A program made the position numbers and the translations under genes. The notes below the pieces were generated by a model that saw only the letters and a program-made list of their open reading frames with translations, made no database searches and had not been told where the DNA came from. Of a stretch of 64,000 nt of DNA, positions 45,691 to 54,615 are shown one piece after another. Positions within the stretch are counted from its first letter, which is position 1; each line of letters begins with the position of its first letter. This stretch comes from Flavobacteriaceae bacterium (GTDB lineage: Bacteria; Bacteroidota; Bacteroidia; Flavobacteriales; Flavobacteriaceae): the NCBI GenBank assembly GCA_029248185.1, contig JAQWJV010000033.1, positions 1-64,000 on the forward strand, given 5' to 3'.

Positions 45691-47454
45691 ATGAAAAAAA
45701 TAGTTTTAGCTCTTTCTTTATTGATTTTTTCTTGTAGCACCCAAGATTCCAAAAAAGAGAAAATTGCTTTTGAACAAGTCTTAGAAGCTTACTATCAAGA
45801 GAGTTTATCTCTCTACAAAATCAATGCGACTTATCAGGGGGATACCCGCTACAATGATACCCTCCCCAATACCCTTTCTCTAGAATTTAAAGAGAAAGAG
45901 AAGGCATTTTATCGTTCTTATCTTAATAAGATTAAGACGTTTGATGACAGCTCCCTTTCGGAGGATGCTCTTTTAAGTAAAAAAGTATTGATTTGGGAAT
46001 GTGAAATGAGTCTCAAGGGGATGGAATTTCCCAAAGACAAAATGCCCATTGATCAAATGTGGGGTTTTCAACTTAGCATGGGACAGTTAGCCAGTGGTCA
46101 AGGGGCGCAACCTTTTAAAACGGTTCAAGATTATGAGAATTGGCAAGTGCGTATTCAAGGTTATTTGGCTTGGCTGGACAATGCCCAAGAAAGCATGAGA
46201 GAAGGTATGGCTATCGGTTGGGTTTTGCCTCAATCCTTAATCAAAAAAGTACTTCCTCAGCTTGCGGAAATGACTACTCGAGATCTTGACCAACATCTTT
46301 TTTACAGTCCAGCGCGTGATTTTCCTGCAACTTTCTCTGAGGAAGAAAAAGCCCATTTGACAGAGGTCTACACAAATATGGTGTTAAATCAAATTGTGCC
46401 TGCCTATCAAGAACTTCATGACTTTATGGCTACGGAGTATTTTGAAGCGGCTCGAACCACCAGCGGATTCAACACTTTAGAAGGAGGCGACGCCTATTAT
46501 GCTTACTCCATTAAAAAATATACAACCACTACCTTGAGCGCTGAGGAAATTCATCAATTGGGATTGAATGAAGTGGCTCGTATCGGTCAAGAAATGGAAG
46601 CGGTGAAAAAGCAAGTCGGCTTTGAAGGGGATTTAAAGTCCTTTTTTGATCACGTTCGTAATAAAAAAGAGTTGATTCCTTTTTCAGATCCACAAGAAGT
46701 TATCGATAACTTTTACGCCATACAAAAGAAGATGCTCCCTCAGGTGAATAAACTTTTTGATCTGCAACCCAAAACAGCCTTTGAAGTTCGCCGAACAGAA
46801 GCGTTTAGAGAGGCTTCAGCGAGTGCAGAATACAACCAAGGCTCCTTGGACGCCACTCGCCCTGGAATTTTTTACGTACCCATTCCTGATGTAAATAAAT
46901 ACAATCTATTTTCAGATGAGGATTTGTTTTTACACGAGGCAATTCCTGGGCATCATTTTCAAATTTCTTTGCAACAAGAAAATCCCGCCATTCCCTCTTT
47001 TCGAAAAGACTTATGGTACAGCGCGTATGGAGAAGGGTGGGCGTTATATACCGAATCTTTAGGGGAAGAGTTAGGATTGTATCAAGATCCTTATCAATAT
47101 TTTGGGATGCTGGGAGCTGAAATGCATCGCGCCATCCGTTTGGTTGTGGATACAGGACTCCACGCTAAAGGTTGGACACGCGAACAAGCCATTCAATATT
47201 CCTTGGATAATGAGGCCGAATCGGAAGCCAGTATTACTTCTGAAATTGAACGCTACATGGCCAATCCTGGACAAGCTTTATCGTATAAAATAGGACAGTT
47301 GAAAATTCGTGAATTACGTCAACGTGCGGAAACTGAATTGGGATCGGCTTTTGATATTAAGGTTTTTCACAGAAAAGTTCTTGAGTCGGGCTGTGTTCCT
47401 TTGCACCTTTTAGAAGAGAAAATTAACCGTTGGATCAAAACAACTAAAATTTAA
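45691..47454 (+). CDS. DUF885 family metallohydrolase lipoprotein
   Basis: The start is the ATG at 45691, giving a lipoprotein signal with lipobox LIFSC (587 aa). The probable zinc motif is HEAIPGHH at residues 415-422, with a later conserved block TSEIERYMANPGQALSYKIGQ. DUF885 proteins are largely uncharacterised, thermostable-carboxypeptidase-like metallopeptidases. The enzyme should be anchored in the cell envelope. It starts a run with the DUF2461 gene (12 bp later) and the M61 peptidase gene. Confidence 0.88.
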   Translation: MKKIVLALSLLIFSCSTQDSKKEKIAFEQVLEAYYQESLSLYKINATYQGDTRYNDTLPNTLSLEFKEKEKAFYRSYLNKIKTFDDSSLSEDALLSKKVLIWECEMSLKGMEFPKDKMPIDQMWGFQLSMGQLASGQGAQPFKTVQDYENWQVRIQGYLAWLDNAQESMREGMAIGWVLPQSLIKKVLPQLAEMTTRDLDQHLFYSPARDFPATFSEEEKAHLTEVYTNMVLNQIVPAYQELHDFMATEYFEAARTTSGFNTLEGGDAYYAYSIKKYTTTTLSAEEIHQLGLNEVARIGQEMEAVKKQVGFEGDLKSFFDHVRNKKELIPFSDPQEVIDNFYAIQKKMLPQVNKLFDLQPKTAFEVRRTEAFREASASAEYNQGSLDATRPGIFYVPIPDVNKYNLFSDEDLFLHEAIPGHHFQISLQQENPAIPSFRKDLWYSAYGEGWALYTESLGEELGLYQDPYQYFGMLGAEMHRAIRLVVDTGLHAKGWTREQAIQYSLDNEAESEASITSEIERYMANPGQALSYKIGQLKIRELRQRAETELGSAFDIKVFHRKVLESGCVPLHLLEEKINRWIKTTKI

Positions 47455-47466
47455 AGCTTATATCTT

Positions 47467-48138
47467 ATGCAGGTCGTTAACCCTGAGGTATTTACCTTTT
47501 TTAAAGCCCTATCTAAAAACAATTCCCGAGCCTGGTTTGAACCACAAAAGCCGAGATTTAAAGCTTTAGAAACGGAATTCAAAGCTTTTGGAGAAACGCT
47601 CAAAGCCTCGATGAACCAAACCGATGAGATTGATCGGGTAAAACTTTTTCGAATTTATCGTGATGTGCGCTTCTCAAAAAACAAAACGCCTTTTAAAACC
47701 CACTTTGGAATGAGTTTCAATCGCAAAAAACCACATTTACGCGGAGGTTATTATATTCATATTGCACCGGGAGAATCCTTTCTTGCAGCTGGATTTTGGA
47801 ATCCCAACAAGGAAGACTTGTTTCGCATTCGTAAGGAAATGGAAATGGATGCAGATGAATTTAGAGCTTTATTGAAAGATCCCACTTTTATCAAAGCTTG
47901 GACGGGGCTAGAGGGGGAAGAAGTAAAAACGGCTCCCAAAGGCTTTTCTAAAACACATGACAATATTGATTTGATTAAGAAAAAGCAATATTTATTTATT
48001 AAAAAGCTTGAGGATAAAGCGATTTTAGCCCCCAATTTTCAAGATGAAGTAATACATCATTTTAATGCCATACGCCCTATTTTTAATTATTTTTCCAATG
48101 TACTGACTACCGATTTAAACGGTGTTTCCATCCTTTAA
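47467..48138 (+). CDS. DUF2461 family protein
   Basis: The 223-residue cytosolic protein has the hallmark blocks FFKALSKNNSRAWFEPQKPRF near the start, RIYRDVRFSKNKTPFKTHFG and GGYYIHIAPGESFLAAGFWNP. The family (sometimes called TIGR02453) has no established function. There is no signal peptide or membrane segment. It lies between two secreted peptidase genes, 12 bp after the first and 10 bp before the second, and is probably cotranscribed. Confidence 0.88.
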   Translation: MQVVNPEVFTFFKALSKNNSRAWFEPQKPRFKALETEFKAFGETLKASMNQTDEIDRVKLFRIYRDVRFSKNKTPFKTHFGMSFNRKKPHLRGGYYIHIAPGESFLAAGFWNPNKEDLFRIRKEMEMDADEFRALLKDPTFIKAWTGLEGEEVKTAPKGFSKTHDNIDLIKKKQYLFIKKLEDKAILAPNFQDEVIHHFNAIRPIFNYFSNVLTTDLNGVSIL

Positions 48139-48148
48139 AATTCTATTT

Positions 48149-50044
48149 ATGAAAACCTTTTATACCCAATTCGTGGCAAGCTTAAGTCTTGTCTTTTTAA
48201 TTTCGGGCTGTGCGGCGCTCCAGTCAAACAACTCTACCAAACCCCTCGTCATTGAGGCCGCTATTGACTTGGTAAACATCCAAGAGGATAAAGTTCAAAT
48301 TACTATTCGCCCTAGTTCCTTAGCAGGGGATGAAATTGTTTTTTACATTCCGCAGATTGTGCCTGGGACCTATGAATATTCCAATTTTGGACGATTTGTT
48401 GAAGACTTTAAAGCTTTTGACAAAAAGGGGAATCCCGTTGCAGTATCAGCTATAGATCAAAACAGTTGGAAGATTTCGGCTGCCAAAAAGTTAGGTAAAA
48501 TCACCTACTGGGTAAATGATACGTTTGATGGACCCGGAGGAGAAGAAATCTATCCCATGGGGGGAACCCATTTTGATAGCGACAAAACCCATTTACTCAA
48601 CTTGCATAGTATGATTGGGTATTTTAAGAACATCAAAGAAAGTCCTTACCGACTTTCGGTGCGTTCACCCAAGCATTTAAAGGCTTTTACATCACTTCCT
48701 GCAATTTCAACGAGTGATTCTTTAGACGTCTTCAATGCCAAACGCTATTTTCACATCATTGACAATCCTATTTTATATAGTGAACCCAATGCCGTTTCGT
48801 TTGATTTAGACAACATTAAGGTGGGTTTAGCGATTTATTCGCCTTCAGGAACACACCAAGCAGCTGCCTATCAAGAAGCAATTCAAGAGATGATGGTGGC
48901 GCAAAAGAAGTTTTTGGGAGCATCCAACAATACAACTAGTTATGATATTTTATTGCATTTGATGGACATGGAAACACTACGGTATTATGGAGGAATGATG
49001 GGTGCATTGGAACATCACACCTCAACGACGGTTGTTTTTGCAGACGCAATGCAAGCTGCAGAGTTAACACAAAATTTGGTGGATGTAGTTTCCCATGAAT
49101 TTTTTCATACCCTCACTCCCTTAAATGTGCATTCTGAAGAAATCCACAATTTTGAATACAATACGCCCTTAATGTCCAAACACTTATGGATGTATGAAGG
49201 AACGACTGAGTATTTTGCTGATTTATTTCAAATCAATCAGGGTTTGATTGATGCCCCTGATTTTTATGGCCGCATGAATGAAAAGATAAGTTATGGTCAG
49301 CGTTATGACGACACGATGTCTTTTACAACAATGAGTGCTGGTATCGTAGAAGAACCTTATGCCGCTAATTACGGAAATGTATATCAGAAAGGGGCACTAA
49401 TTAATATGTGCTTGGACATCTTGATCCGTGAAAAGAGTGGAGGAGAAAAGGGAATTCTTTGGGTCATGAAGAATTTAGCACAACGCTATGGAAAAGACAA
49501 ACCTTTTCAGGATGCAGATTTAATCGATGAGATTGTGGCCATGACCTATCCTGAGGTTGGGAACTTCTTTAAAACTCATGTTGAAGGCACCACTCCCATT
49601 AATTACAATGATTATCTTTCAAAAGTAGGTTTGACAGAAGGCGAAACTCAAATGAAACTCCCTGCTGTTATTTTTAAAGATGCGCAAACGCCTGTATTTA
49701 CTGCACAATATTCTGAAGATAATGTTCGTTTATTCGTGATCTCAGGATTAAACAGCTCTTTGGAGGCAATGGGAGTTCAACCAGGTGATGTCATGTTAGG
49801 CTTGGATGGACAAATGTTCCCTGAAATCAATCAAGAGAATAGCACCGCTATTAATGCTATTTTTAATTCTAGTTTTATGTGGGATGCAACAAAAGAATTC
49901 ACTCTGACGGTAGCCCGCGATGGAGAAACACTAAACCTTTCGGGGAAAGTGGGAGCTCCTAGTATGACCGTGTCCGGAATTGTTGAAGATGCAGAAGCTT
50001 CAGAAGCGGCTGTGACCTTGCGCAAAGCTTGGTTGTTTAATTAG
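48149..50044 (+). CDS. M61 family (glycyl aminopeptidase-like) lipoprotein with PDZ domain
   Basis: I use the ATG at 48149, which opens a lipoprotein signal with lipobox LISGC (631 aa). The gluzincin zinc site is HEFFH at residues 316-320, with the third ligand E350 in LWMYEGTTEYFAD. An N-terminal beta-rich M61 domain precedes it. The C-terminal region (~505-600) contains the PDZ-like LFVISGLNSSLEAMGVQPGDVMLGLDG. Members release N-terminal Gly or Ala or act as envelope proteases. The 3' end overlaps the convergent hydrolase gene by 8 bp. Confidence 0.9.
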   Translation: MKTFYTQFVASLSLVFLISGCAALQSNNSTKPLVIEAAIDLVNIQEDKVQITIRPSSLAGDEIVFYIPQIVPGTYEYSNFGRFVEDFKAFDKKGNPVAVSAIDQNSWKISAAKKLGKITYWVNDTFDGPGGEEIYPMGGTHFDSDKTHLLNLHSMIGYFKNIKESPYRLSVRSPKHLKAFTSLPAISTSDSLDVFNAKRYFHIIDNPILYSEPNAVSFDLDNIKVGLAIYSPSGTHQAAAYQEAIQEMMVAQKKFLGASNNTTSYDILLHLMDMETLRYYGGMMGALEHHTSTTVVFADAMQAAELTQNLVDVVSHEFFHTLTPLNVHSEEIHNFEYNTPLMSKHLWMYEGTTEYFADLFQINQGLIDAPDFYGRMNEKISYGQRYDDTMSFTTMSAGIVEEPYAANYGNVYQKGALINMCLDILIREKSGGEKGILWVMKNLAQRYGKDKPFQDADLIDEIVAMTYPEVGNFFKTHVEGTTPINYNDYLSKVGLTEGETQMKLPAVIFKDAQTPVFTAQYSEDNVRLFVISGLNSSLEAMGVQPGDVMLGLDGQMFPEINQENSTAINAIFNSSFMWDATKEFTLTVARDGETLNLSGKVGAPSMTVSGIVEDAEASEAAVTLRKAWLFN

Positions 50045-51002
50045 TAAGGCCTTCCAATGCGGTTAAAAGTACTTCCTGCACTAATTCCGTTTCTTGTATA
50101 GGGAAAATATGTCCTTTGCCCTCTACGGGATAAAGCCTAAAGTGTTTTGTGTCAAAATGCTGTTTCGCAAACTCTGTATTGGGAGCGTACGGGACTATAT
50201 TGTCTTTAGTGCCGTGTAGCATAAAAACTGGATTTTGTATTTTTTTCCATTCTTGGGTTAAGCTTGAAAGGGAGCTGGCATGCGCTCTTTTTTCTTTTTG
50301 CGCAACAACAAAACTTGCAAGGACAAACCATCGGGTTAATTTCCATTCGGCCAGTCTCCCCATGGCAAAATAGCGTTCTGCATTTGGATCCAATGCGGGT
50401 GCCAAGAGCACTGCACCTCCTATTAAGTGGGGACTGTTTAAAGCCATCTTGGCAGCAATAGGACCCCCATAGGACCAACCGACAACCAGTCCTGGATTTT
50501 CAACACTCGAATACCGTTTGATTTGAGGGCAAAGACTGGCGGCTTGTTGAATGATGTCAGGATAGGCTTTGCCGTACTCTGAATAGCCATAACCCAAACG
50601 GTCAAAGCTAATCAGATTGGCTTGGGTATTCAATAGACTGTCAGTCAGGTAAGCATTGAAATTATCACTAGAACCTGGAGCTCCATGAACAAAATAGAGG
50701 GTTGGTAAAAGGGAGTCATAGGCTTTGGAATGTATATGTCGTAGGGAGTGCCCTTGGTAGGTTACATAATGGGTTTGCGCTTTTAATCCTTTCTTGGCAA
50801 ATTGCTTGAGGACTTTTTTATCTGAGGTTCTAAAACTTGCCCAAGCACCACAAGCGGAAAAGATCAACAGGGATAGGAAAGCGCTTAAAAGTAAAATTAT
50901 TTTTTTCTGTGCCTTGCGAACCCTCCGCTTTTGATCGGGTAGGTAACATACCTTCAAAGAGTCATTAAAAAGTCTGATACTGTTTTTAAGTCTGGCTTTC
51001 AT
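50037..51002 (-). CDS. Membrane-anchored alpha/beta hydrolase
   Basis: The start is placed at the ATG at 51002 (321 aa); the frame is open to 51110 but that stretch overlaps the upstream gene. After a basic N-terminus, a membrane segment (residues ~35-55) is followed by a hydrolase fold: HGAPGSSDNF (oxyanion region), GWSYGG (nucleophile Ser), HGTKDNIVP (Asp) and EGKGHIFPIQ (His). All triad residues appear present, so it should be active. The substrate is not predictable. An ATG-proximal promoter is not clear. Confidence 0.83.
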   Translation of the reverse strand: MKARLKNSIRLFNDSLKVCYLPDQKRRVRKAQKKIILLLSAFLSLLIFSACGAWASFRTSDKKVLKQFAKKGLKAQTHYVTYQGHSLRHIHSKAYDSLLPTLYFVHGAPGSSDNFNAYLTDSLLNTQANLISFDRLGYGYSEYGKAYPDIIQQAASLCPQIKRYSSVENPGLVVGWSYGGPIAAKMALNSPHLIGGAVLLAPALDPNAERYFAMGRLAEWKLTRWFVLASFVVAQKEKRAHASSLSSLTQEWKKIQNPVFMLHGTKDNIVPYAPNTEFAKQHFDTKHFRLYPVEGKGHIFPIQETELVQEVLLTALEGLTN

Positions 51003-51048
51003 TGTATGATTTGGAACTCTAAAGATAAAAGAAATAATAAAACCGCAA

Positions 51049-51465
51049 TTACGATTCTTGAGCACTTGATTGCTCTTCAAAGAGCTGTACTTGATCTTTA
51101 AGACGCTCAATGACCATTTGCATCATCCGTTTGTTCAAAGCCGAAGAATTGAGTATATAGTGTTTGTATTCAGCAACCGTGAATTGTCCCAATACCATTC
51201 CCTTGACCGAATTACGGAACTTTTGATCTTTGATCAAGCTATTTTCAATATAACGTAGACGTTTTTCTAAATTCAAACTGTAAAAAACTCCTTTGCGCTT
51301 TTCGATATAATTACTGAAAACCACAAGGAATAAGGGGTTTTGTAGCTTTAAAATCGGACGGAGGGTTTCATTCTGAAACCGCTCGTCTGCACTCATGTTG
51401 TCAAATTGGATTGTTTTCTTAATCTGAGGACGAATACGCACTAGATCATTGGGTCGGTCGTTCAT
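51049..51465 (-). CDS. Conserved flavobacterial protein of unknown function
   Basis: The 138-residue protein has no signal peptide or membrane segment. It contains NETLRPILKLQNPLFLVVFSNYIEKRK, RYIENSLIKDQKFRNSVKGMVLGQFT and SSALNKRMM, blocks I recall in a protein of flavobacteria often labelled glyoxalase; nothing in the sequence supports a glyoxalase fold. It is largely helical, with basic and hydrophobic alternation. It lies 47 bp upstream of the alpha/beta hydrolase gene on the same strand. The 175-bp gap on its other side carries a palindrome at 51528-51543. Confidence 0.7.
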   Translation of the reverse strand: MNDRPNDLVRIRPQIKKTIQFDNMSADERFQNETLRPILKLQNPLFLVVFSNYIEKRKGVFYSLNLEKRLRYIENSLIKDQKFRNSVKGMVLGQFTVAEYKHYILNSSALNKRMMQMVIERLKDQVQLFEEQSSAQES

Positions 51466-51527
51466 GGTTCTTTTTTACTAAAATACCGCCTTTTGTGCTA
51501 CCACTGAAAGAAAAGGGGAGGGGATTA

Positions 51528-51543
51528 TTCACAGGATTGTGAA
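51528..51543. promoter_or_regulatory. Palindrome TTCACAGGATTGTGAA, possible operator
   Basis: A perfect 6-bp inverted repeat with a 4-nt centre, 63 bp upstream of the start of the gene at 51465. Its CACA/TGTG arms resemble dimeric regulator sites such as Crp/Fnr boxes. There is no U-tract, so a terminator is unlikely. The regulator is unknown. Confidence 0.3.
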
Positions 51544-51640
51544 CATAAGATAGTTATATGATCGCTTTTTTGGATTACTTTTTGATTCCAATATTTTATG
51601 TTCAAGCAATTAAAAAAAAAACACAATTAAACAGACAAAC

Positions 51641-52060
51641 TCAATACTGCTCTGGCAGGTATTGAATCAAATCGGTAGTGGTAATAATCCCAATGAGCTT
51701 TTCATCTTCTACCACGGGCAGGGCATGAAATTCAGCTTTTAGAAAAATTTCAGCAGCTTCTTTAATCGTCGTGGTAGGAGGGATGCATTGGGGGTTTCGC
51801 ACCATGATTTGTTCTAAACTAAACAGAGAATACACAGCCGTATCGACTTTAAAGTTATTGGGATCATAACTGTCCACAAAACTAATCCGTGCCAAGTCGG
51901 TCATACTAAGGATACCCACAATTTTTTCTCCTGAGACGATGGGGAGATGACGCATTTTATGCTCTTTAAACTGTTTTTCGGCTTCTGCCAGTCCATCGTT
52001 TTGATTCAAAACAATGGGGTTTTGGGTCATGATCTGACGAATGGGTTCGCGTTGTTTCAT
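51641..52060 (-). CDS. CBS-domain protein
   Basis: The 139-residue protein (start at 52060; a further in-frame ATG upstream adds hydrophobic residues that look like non-coding sequence) consists of two CBS motifs: IRQIMTQNPIVLNQNDGLAEAEKQF...LPIVSGEKIVGILSMTDL and IMVRNPQCIPPTTTIKEAAEIF...LPVVEDEKLIGIITTTDLIQYL. Tandem CBS pairs bind adenine nucleotides and sense energy charge. No fused effector domain is present, so it is a stand-alone sensor or binding module. Confidence 0.9.
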   Translation of the reverse strand: MKQREPIRQIMTQNPIVLNQNDGLAEAEKQFKEHKMRHLPIVSGEKIVGILSMTDLARISFVDSYDPNNFKVDTAVYSLFSLEQIMVRNPQCIPPTTTIKEAAEIFLKAEFHALPVVEDEKLIGIITTTDLIQYLPEQY

Positions 52061-52178
52061 AAGAGTTGGATTTAGAATTAAAAATAATAAAAAGGTTTCC
52101 TGCAAAAAATGATTACTATCAGTGTTAAGAAGTGTTATAAGAGGGGAGTAGGGGTTCGAAATCTTGAGTTAGCGACAT

Positions 52179-52205
52179 AAAAAGCCCAGGAGATAGGCAC
52201 TGGGC
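52179..52205 (-). terminator. Intrinsic terminator of the GlsB/YeaQ gene
   Basis: On the minus strand, GCCCAG, a 10-nt loop, CTGGGC and five T follow the stop of the gene at 52230-52478 by about 25 nt. This is one of few clear intrinsic terminators in the window. Confidence 0.7.
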
Positions 52206-52229
52206 ATGGAAGATCAATAAAAGGGTCTT

Positions 52230-52478
52230 TTATTTTTTCTTAGTGATCAGGTTGATCAGAAACAATACTACAATAGCACCAATGGCTCCAGTAAGGATGG
52301 CACCGATCCATCCCTCTCCGAGGTGGATACCCAGAACACCAAAGAGCCAATTTCCCACAAAACTTCCTACAACACCTACAATGATGTTTCCTAAAAGTCC
52401 AAGGCTAGTTCCCTTGTACATTAAACTTCCTAGCCATCCTGCGATAGCTCCGATAATAATTGTTGCAATAATTCCCAT
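52230..52478 (-). CDS. GlsB/YeaQ/YmgE family stress-response membrane protein
   Basis: The 82-residue, very hydrophobic, glycine-rich protein has three membrane segments (GIIATIIIGAIAGWLGSLMYKG, NIIVGVVGSFVGNWLFGVLGI and a third near residues 58-78). This is the transglycosylase-associated/YeaQ family, induced by stress in other bacteria; the molecular role is unknown. It is a single-gene unit with its own terminator at 52179-52205. Confidence 0.92.
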   Translation of the reverse strand: MGIIATIIIGAIAGWLGSLMYKGTSLGLLGNIIVGVVGSFVGNWLFGVLGIHLGEGWIGAILTGAIGAIVVLFLINLITKKK

Positions 52479-52671
52479 TTGTTAAAGATTTAGGTTAATG
52501 AATATATAGGATTTGAGTAACAAACCTTCCAAGACTTCGAAAGAGCAAGCACCTAGCTAAGGAAAAAAGTAAAGTGAATACATCATAGGTTATCTGTGTT
52601 TGGGTTTGTTCTTGAATTCTAAAGTACTAAAAATAAACCAATCAAGATAGGGTGAGGGGTGTGGGGTAGAC

Positions 52672-53775
52672 TTAGTCTCCTTTGGCTGTTGTGACTAAGG
52701 TTTTTAACAATCCATTTTGGTATTTATCATTCATCAATTGCCAAAACATAATACCCCCCAACTTTTCTTTTTTGGCGTATTCCGTTTTAAGGACAATGGA
52801 ACGTTTGTTGTCATAGGTTAGAAAGAGTTGGTTTTCTTCATCATAAGCGTAGGGAGCCTTTGCTATATCGTCCCAATAAAATTGAAAGTTTTGAGTGATA
52901 CTATCAAAGTGAATTTGATTTACCCCTCGTTTAAAATTTCCAGATTGATACAAACCTTGATTCATAGGAGGGACATTTTCAAAAATACGTCCGTAAAAAG
53001 CGGCTCCGATAATTATTTTTTGAGCAGGAACCCCTTGATTTATTAAATATTGAATCGCTTGATCGGCAGAACGAATTTGGGTGGGAGTAGAGTACAAGGG
53101 CGTATGGTGACCGGTAGTCTTACTGTAGCCTCCAACCATATCATAACTCATGAGGTTTGCATAATCCACAAGTGGCATTACTTTCTCCCAGTCAATGGCA
53201 CGTTCCAAATATTCAGGGAAGCCACCCGCAGCAAAACTCAGCAAGGATTTTTCGGGAAGGTGTTGACGCAATTGCAACATTAATTTCGTGAAATTATCTC
53301 TATCAGCCTCTTGATATAAATGTCCAGGAGGACCTTGAACCACGGGGTATTCCCAGTCTAGGTCAATTCCGTCGGCATTGTAATCGGCAATAATCTGTGC
53401 GGTGGAGGCAGCAAATTCTTTTCTTCCTTCTGAGGTGTTGAATACCTCAGAACATGTCTTACAGCCACCCCAACCCCCTAAGGAAACGAGGACTTTCAGC
53501 TTAGGGTAGATTGTCTTTAAGCCTGTTAACTGCTGCAGACTAATCGAATCTTGGACATTATCAACAGCCAGTTTATTCCCTTTGAGGTGCAAAAAACTGT
53601 AGATCAGTTGATCTACTCCCTCGAGATCATAGTTTTGAATGCTTGTGCCATCTCCTGAATAATAAGCGATGACTTGGGGGATATACTTTGTTTTTACGGT
53701 TGTGCTGGAAGTGCAATAATTAAATAATAAGACTAATGAAACACAGGCTATTGTAGAAGGGGACTTCAATTTCAT
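52672..53775 (-). CDS. Glycoside hydrolase family 18 lipoprotein (chitinase-like)
   Basis: TIM-barrel GH18 enzyme (367 aa). The SLGGWGGC strand is followed by the DxxDxDxE motif D135..D138.D140.E142 (in ADGIDLDWEYP), with E142 as the catalytic acid, then MSYDMVGGY and the C-terminal GIMFWQLMND. The N-terminal signal ends in a cysteine (C21) in an atypical lipobox (FNYC), so lipid anchoring is likely but not certain. The substrate would be chitin, chito-oligosaccharides or N-glycans. It is transcribed away from the TetR remnant and stands alone. Confidence 0.92.
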   Translation of the reverse strand: MKLKSPSTIACVSLVLLFNYCTSSTTVKTKYIPQVIAYYSGDGTSIQNYDLEGVDQLIYSFLHLKGNKLAVDNVQDSISLQQLTGLKTIYPKLKVLVSLGGWGGCKTCSEVFNTSEGRKEFAASTAQIIADYNADGIDLDWEYPVVQGPPGHLYQEADRDNFTKLMLQLRQHLPEKSLLSFAAGGFPEYLERAIDWEKVMPLVDYANLMSYDMVGGYSKTTGHHTPLYSTPTQIRSADQAIQYLINQGVPAQKIIIGAAFYGRIFENVPPMNQGLYQSGNFKRGVNQIHFDSITQNFQFYWDDIAKAPYAYDEENQLFLTYDNKRSIVLKTEYAKKEKLGGIMFWQLMNDKYQNGLLKTLVTTAKGD

Positions 53776-53908
53776 GAGATAAATATTTGATTAAATATAC
53801 TTGAAAATGAAAAGAATCGATCAAACGAAGACATTAGATTTTATTAAAATAATTCCTAAAATGTTTTTTTTTACAGCAAATATGTACTTTAGCAAGTAAC
53901 CAATCACT

Positions 53909-54431
53909 ATGAAAACTAAGGATAACCTACATTTTAGAAGCTGCGCTATCCCTTTTTTCAACCTTGGGATATTCTGGGACTTCAACCCGTATGATCGCAT
54001 CCAAAGCTGCAGTCTCAGAAGGCTTAATTTTCCGTCATTTCACCAATAAAAAAGGATTGCTGAATGCCCTTTTGGAAATCGCTAAGGGGGATATTGCTGA
54101 GCTTTATGGTACAGCACTAAAGTTAGAACATCCCAAAGTGTTTTTAAAACAACTCCTTTCGGTACCTTTTCAAATTAAGGAAAACAATAGCGCACTTTGG
54201 CGTTTTGTCTATGGCCATCAGTGGTTTGAACCTAAATTGATGAAATTAATTTCAACTCCGATCCAAGAGCGTGTTGTTGAGTCTTTTAAAAATATAGGTG
54301 TCTTAGATCCTCAAACTGAAGCCGATTCTTTTTTGATCTTCTTGGAAGGATTGACCACGCAGATGCTGCTCAAGAAAACCTCAAATTCTTTTTCTATTGC
54401 GGAACATATAGCTCGAAAGTTTAACTTGTGA
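53909..54431 (+). pseudogene. TetR/AcrR family regulator with a one-base frameshift near its start
   Basis: ATG at 53909 gives MKTKDN and then garbage, while the next frame gives ILEAALSLFSTLGYSGTSTRMIASKAAVSEGLIFRHF, a complete TetR helix-turn-helix. Removing one C from the CC at 53926-53927 joins the two into a normal start (MKTKDNYILEAAL). The remaining 150 residues form a normal ligand-binding domain. Without the shift only a TTG at 53964 is available, which drops helix 1 of the DNA-binding domain. Real inactivation, a sequencing error or a non-standard start are the options; the frame upstream is open only to 53913 with no ATG, GTG or TTG before 53964. Confidence 0.7.
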
Positions 54432-54586
54432 CGATTTTGTAAGTACTCACTTTTACATCATTAATGCCCTTTGATAGAGAAATGTATTTAAAAGTGTAAA
54501 ACGGATCTATCACACCTATTAATTAAACCCCACGTAAGCACTATAATTTATATTATGTAAAATAGAATATGATCTTTATAAAATTG

Positions 54587-54594
54587 TATATTTG
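54587..54594 (+). promoter_or_regulatory. -7 promoter element TATATTTG before the DUF2911 gene
   Basis: Exact TAnnTTTG match, 21 nt before the ATG at 54616. The TTG inside it is in frame with the gene and could be mistaken for the start. Confidence 0.5.
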
Positions 54595-54615
54595 AAATCA
54601 TTAAAACCTCACATC

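Noticed and set aside
51049..51465. Glyoxalase annotation for the 138-residue protein
   Set aside because: No glyoxalase motifs or metal ligands are visible; the label seems to be inherited in databases.
53964..54431. Calling the TetR protein from the TTG at 53964 as an intact gene
   Set aside because: This start removes helix 1 of the DNA-binding domain although a perfect helix 1 is encoded just upstream in the same frame; a frameshifted gene from 53909 fits better. An ATT start at 53931 was also considered and has no support.
54432..54586. Inverted repeat CACTTTTA/TAAAAGTG after the TetR gene
   Set aside because: Eight AT-rich base pairs separated by nearly 40 nt with no U-tract; not a convincing terminator or operator.
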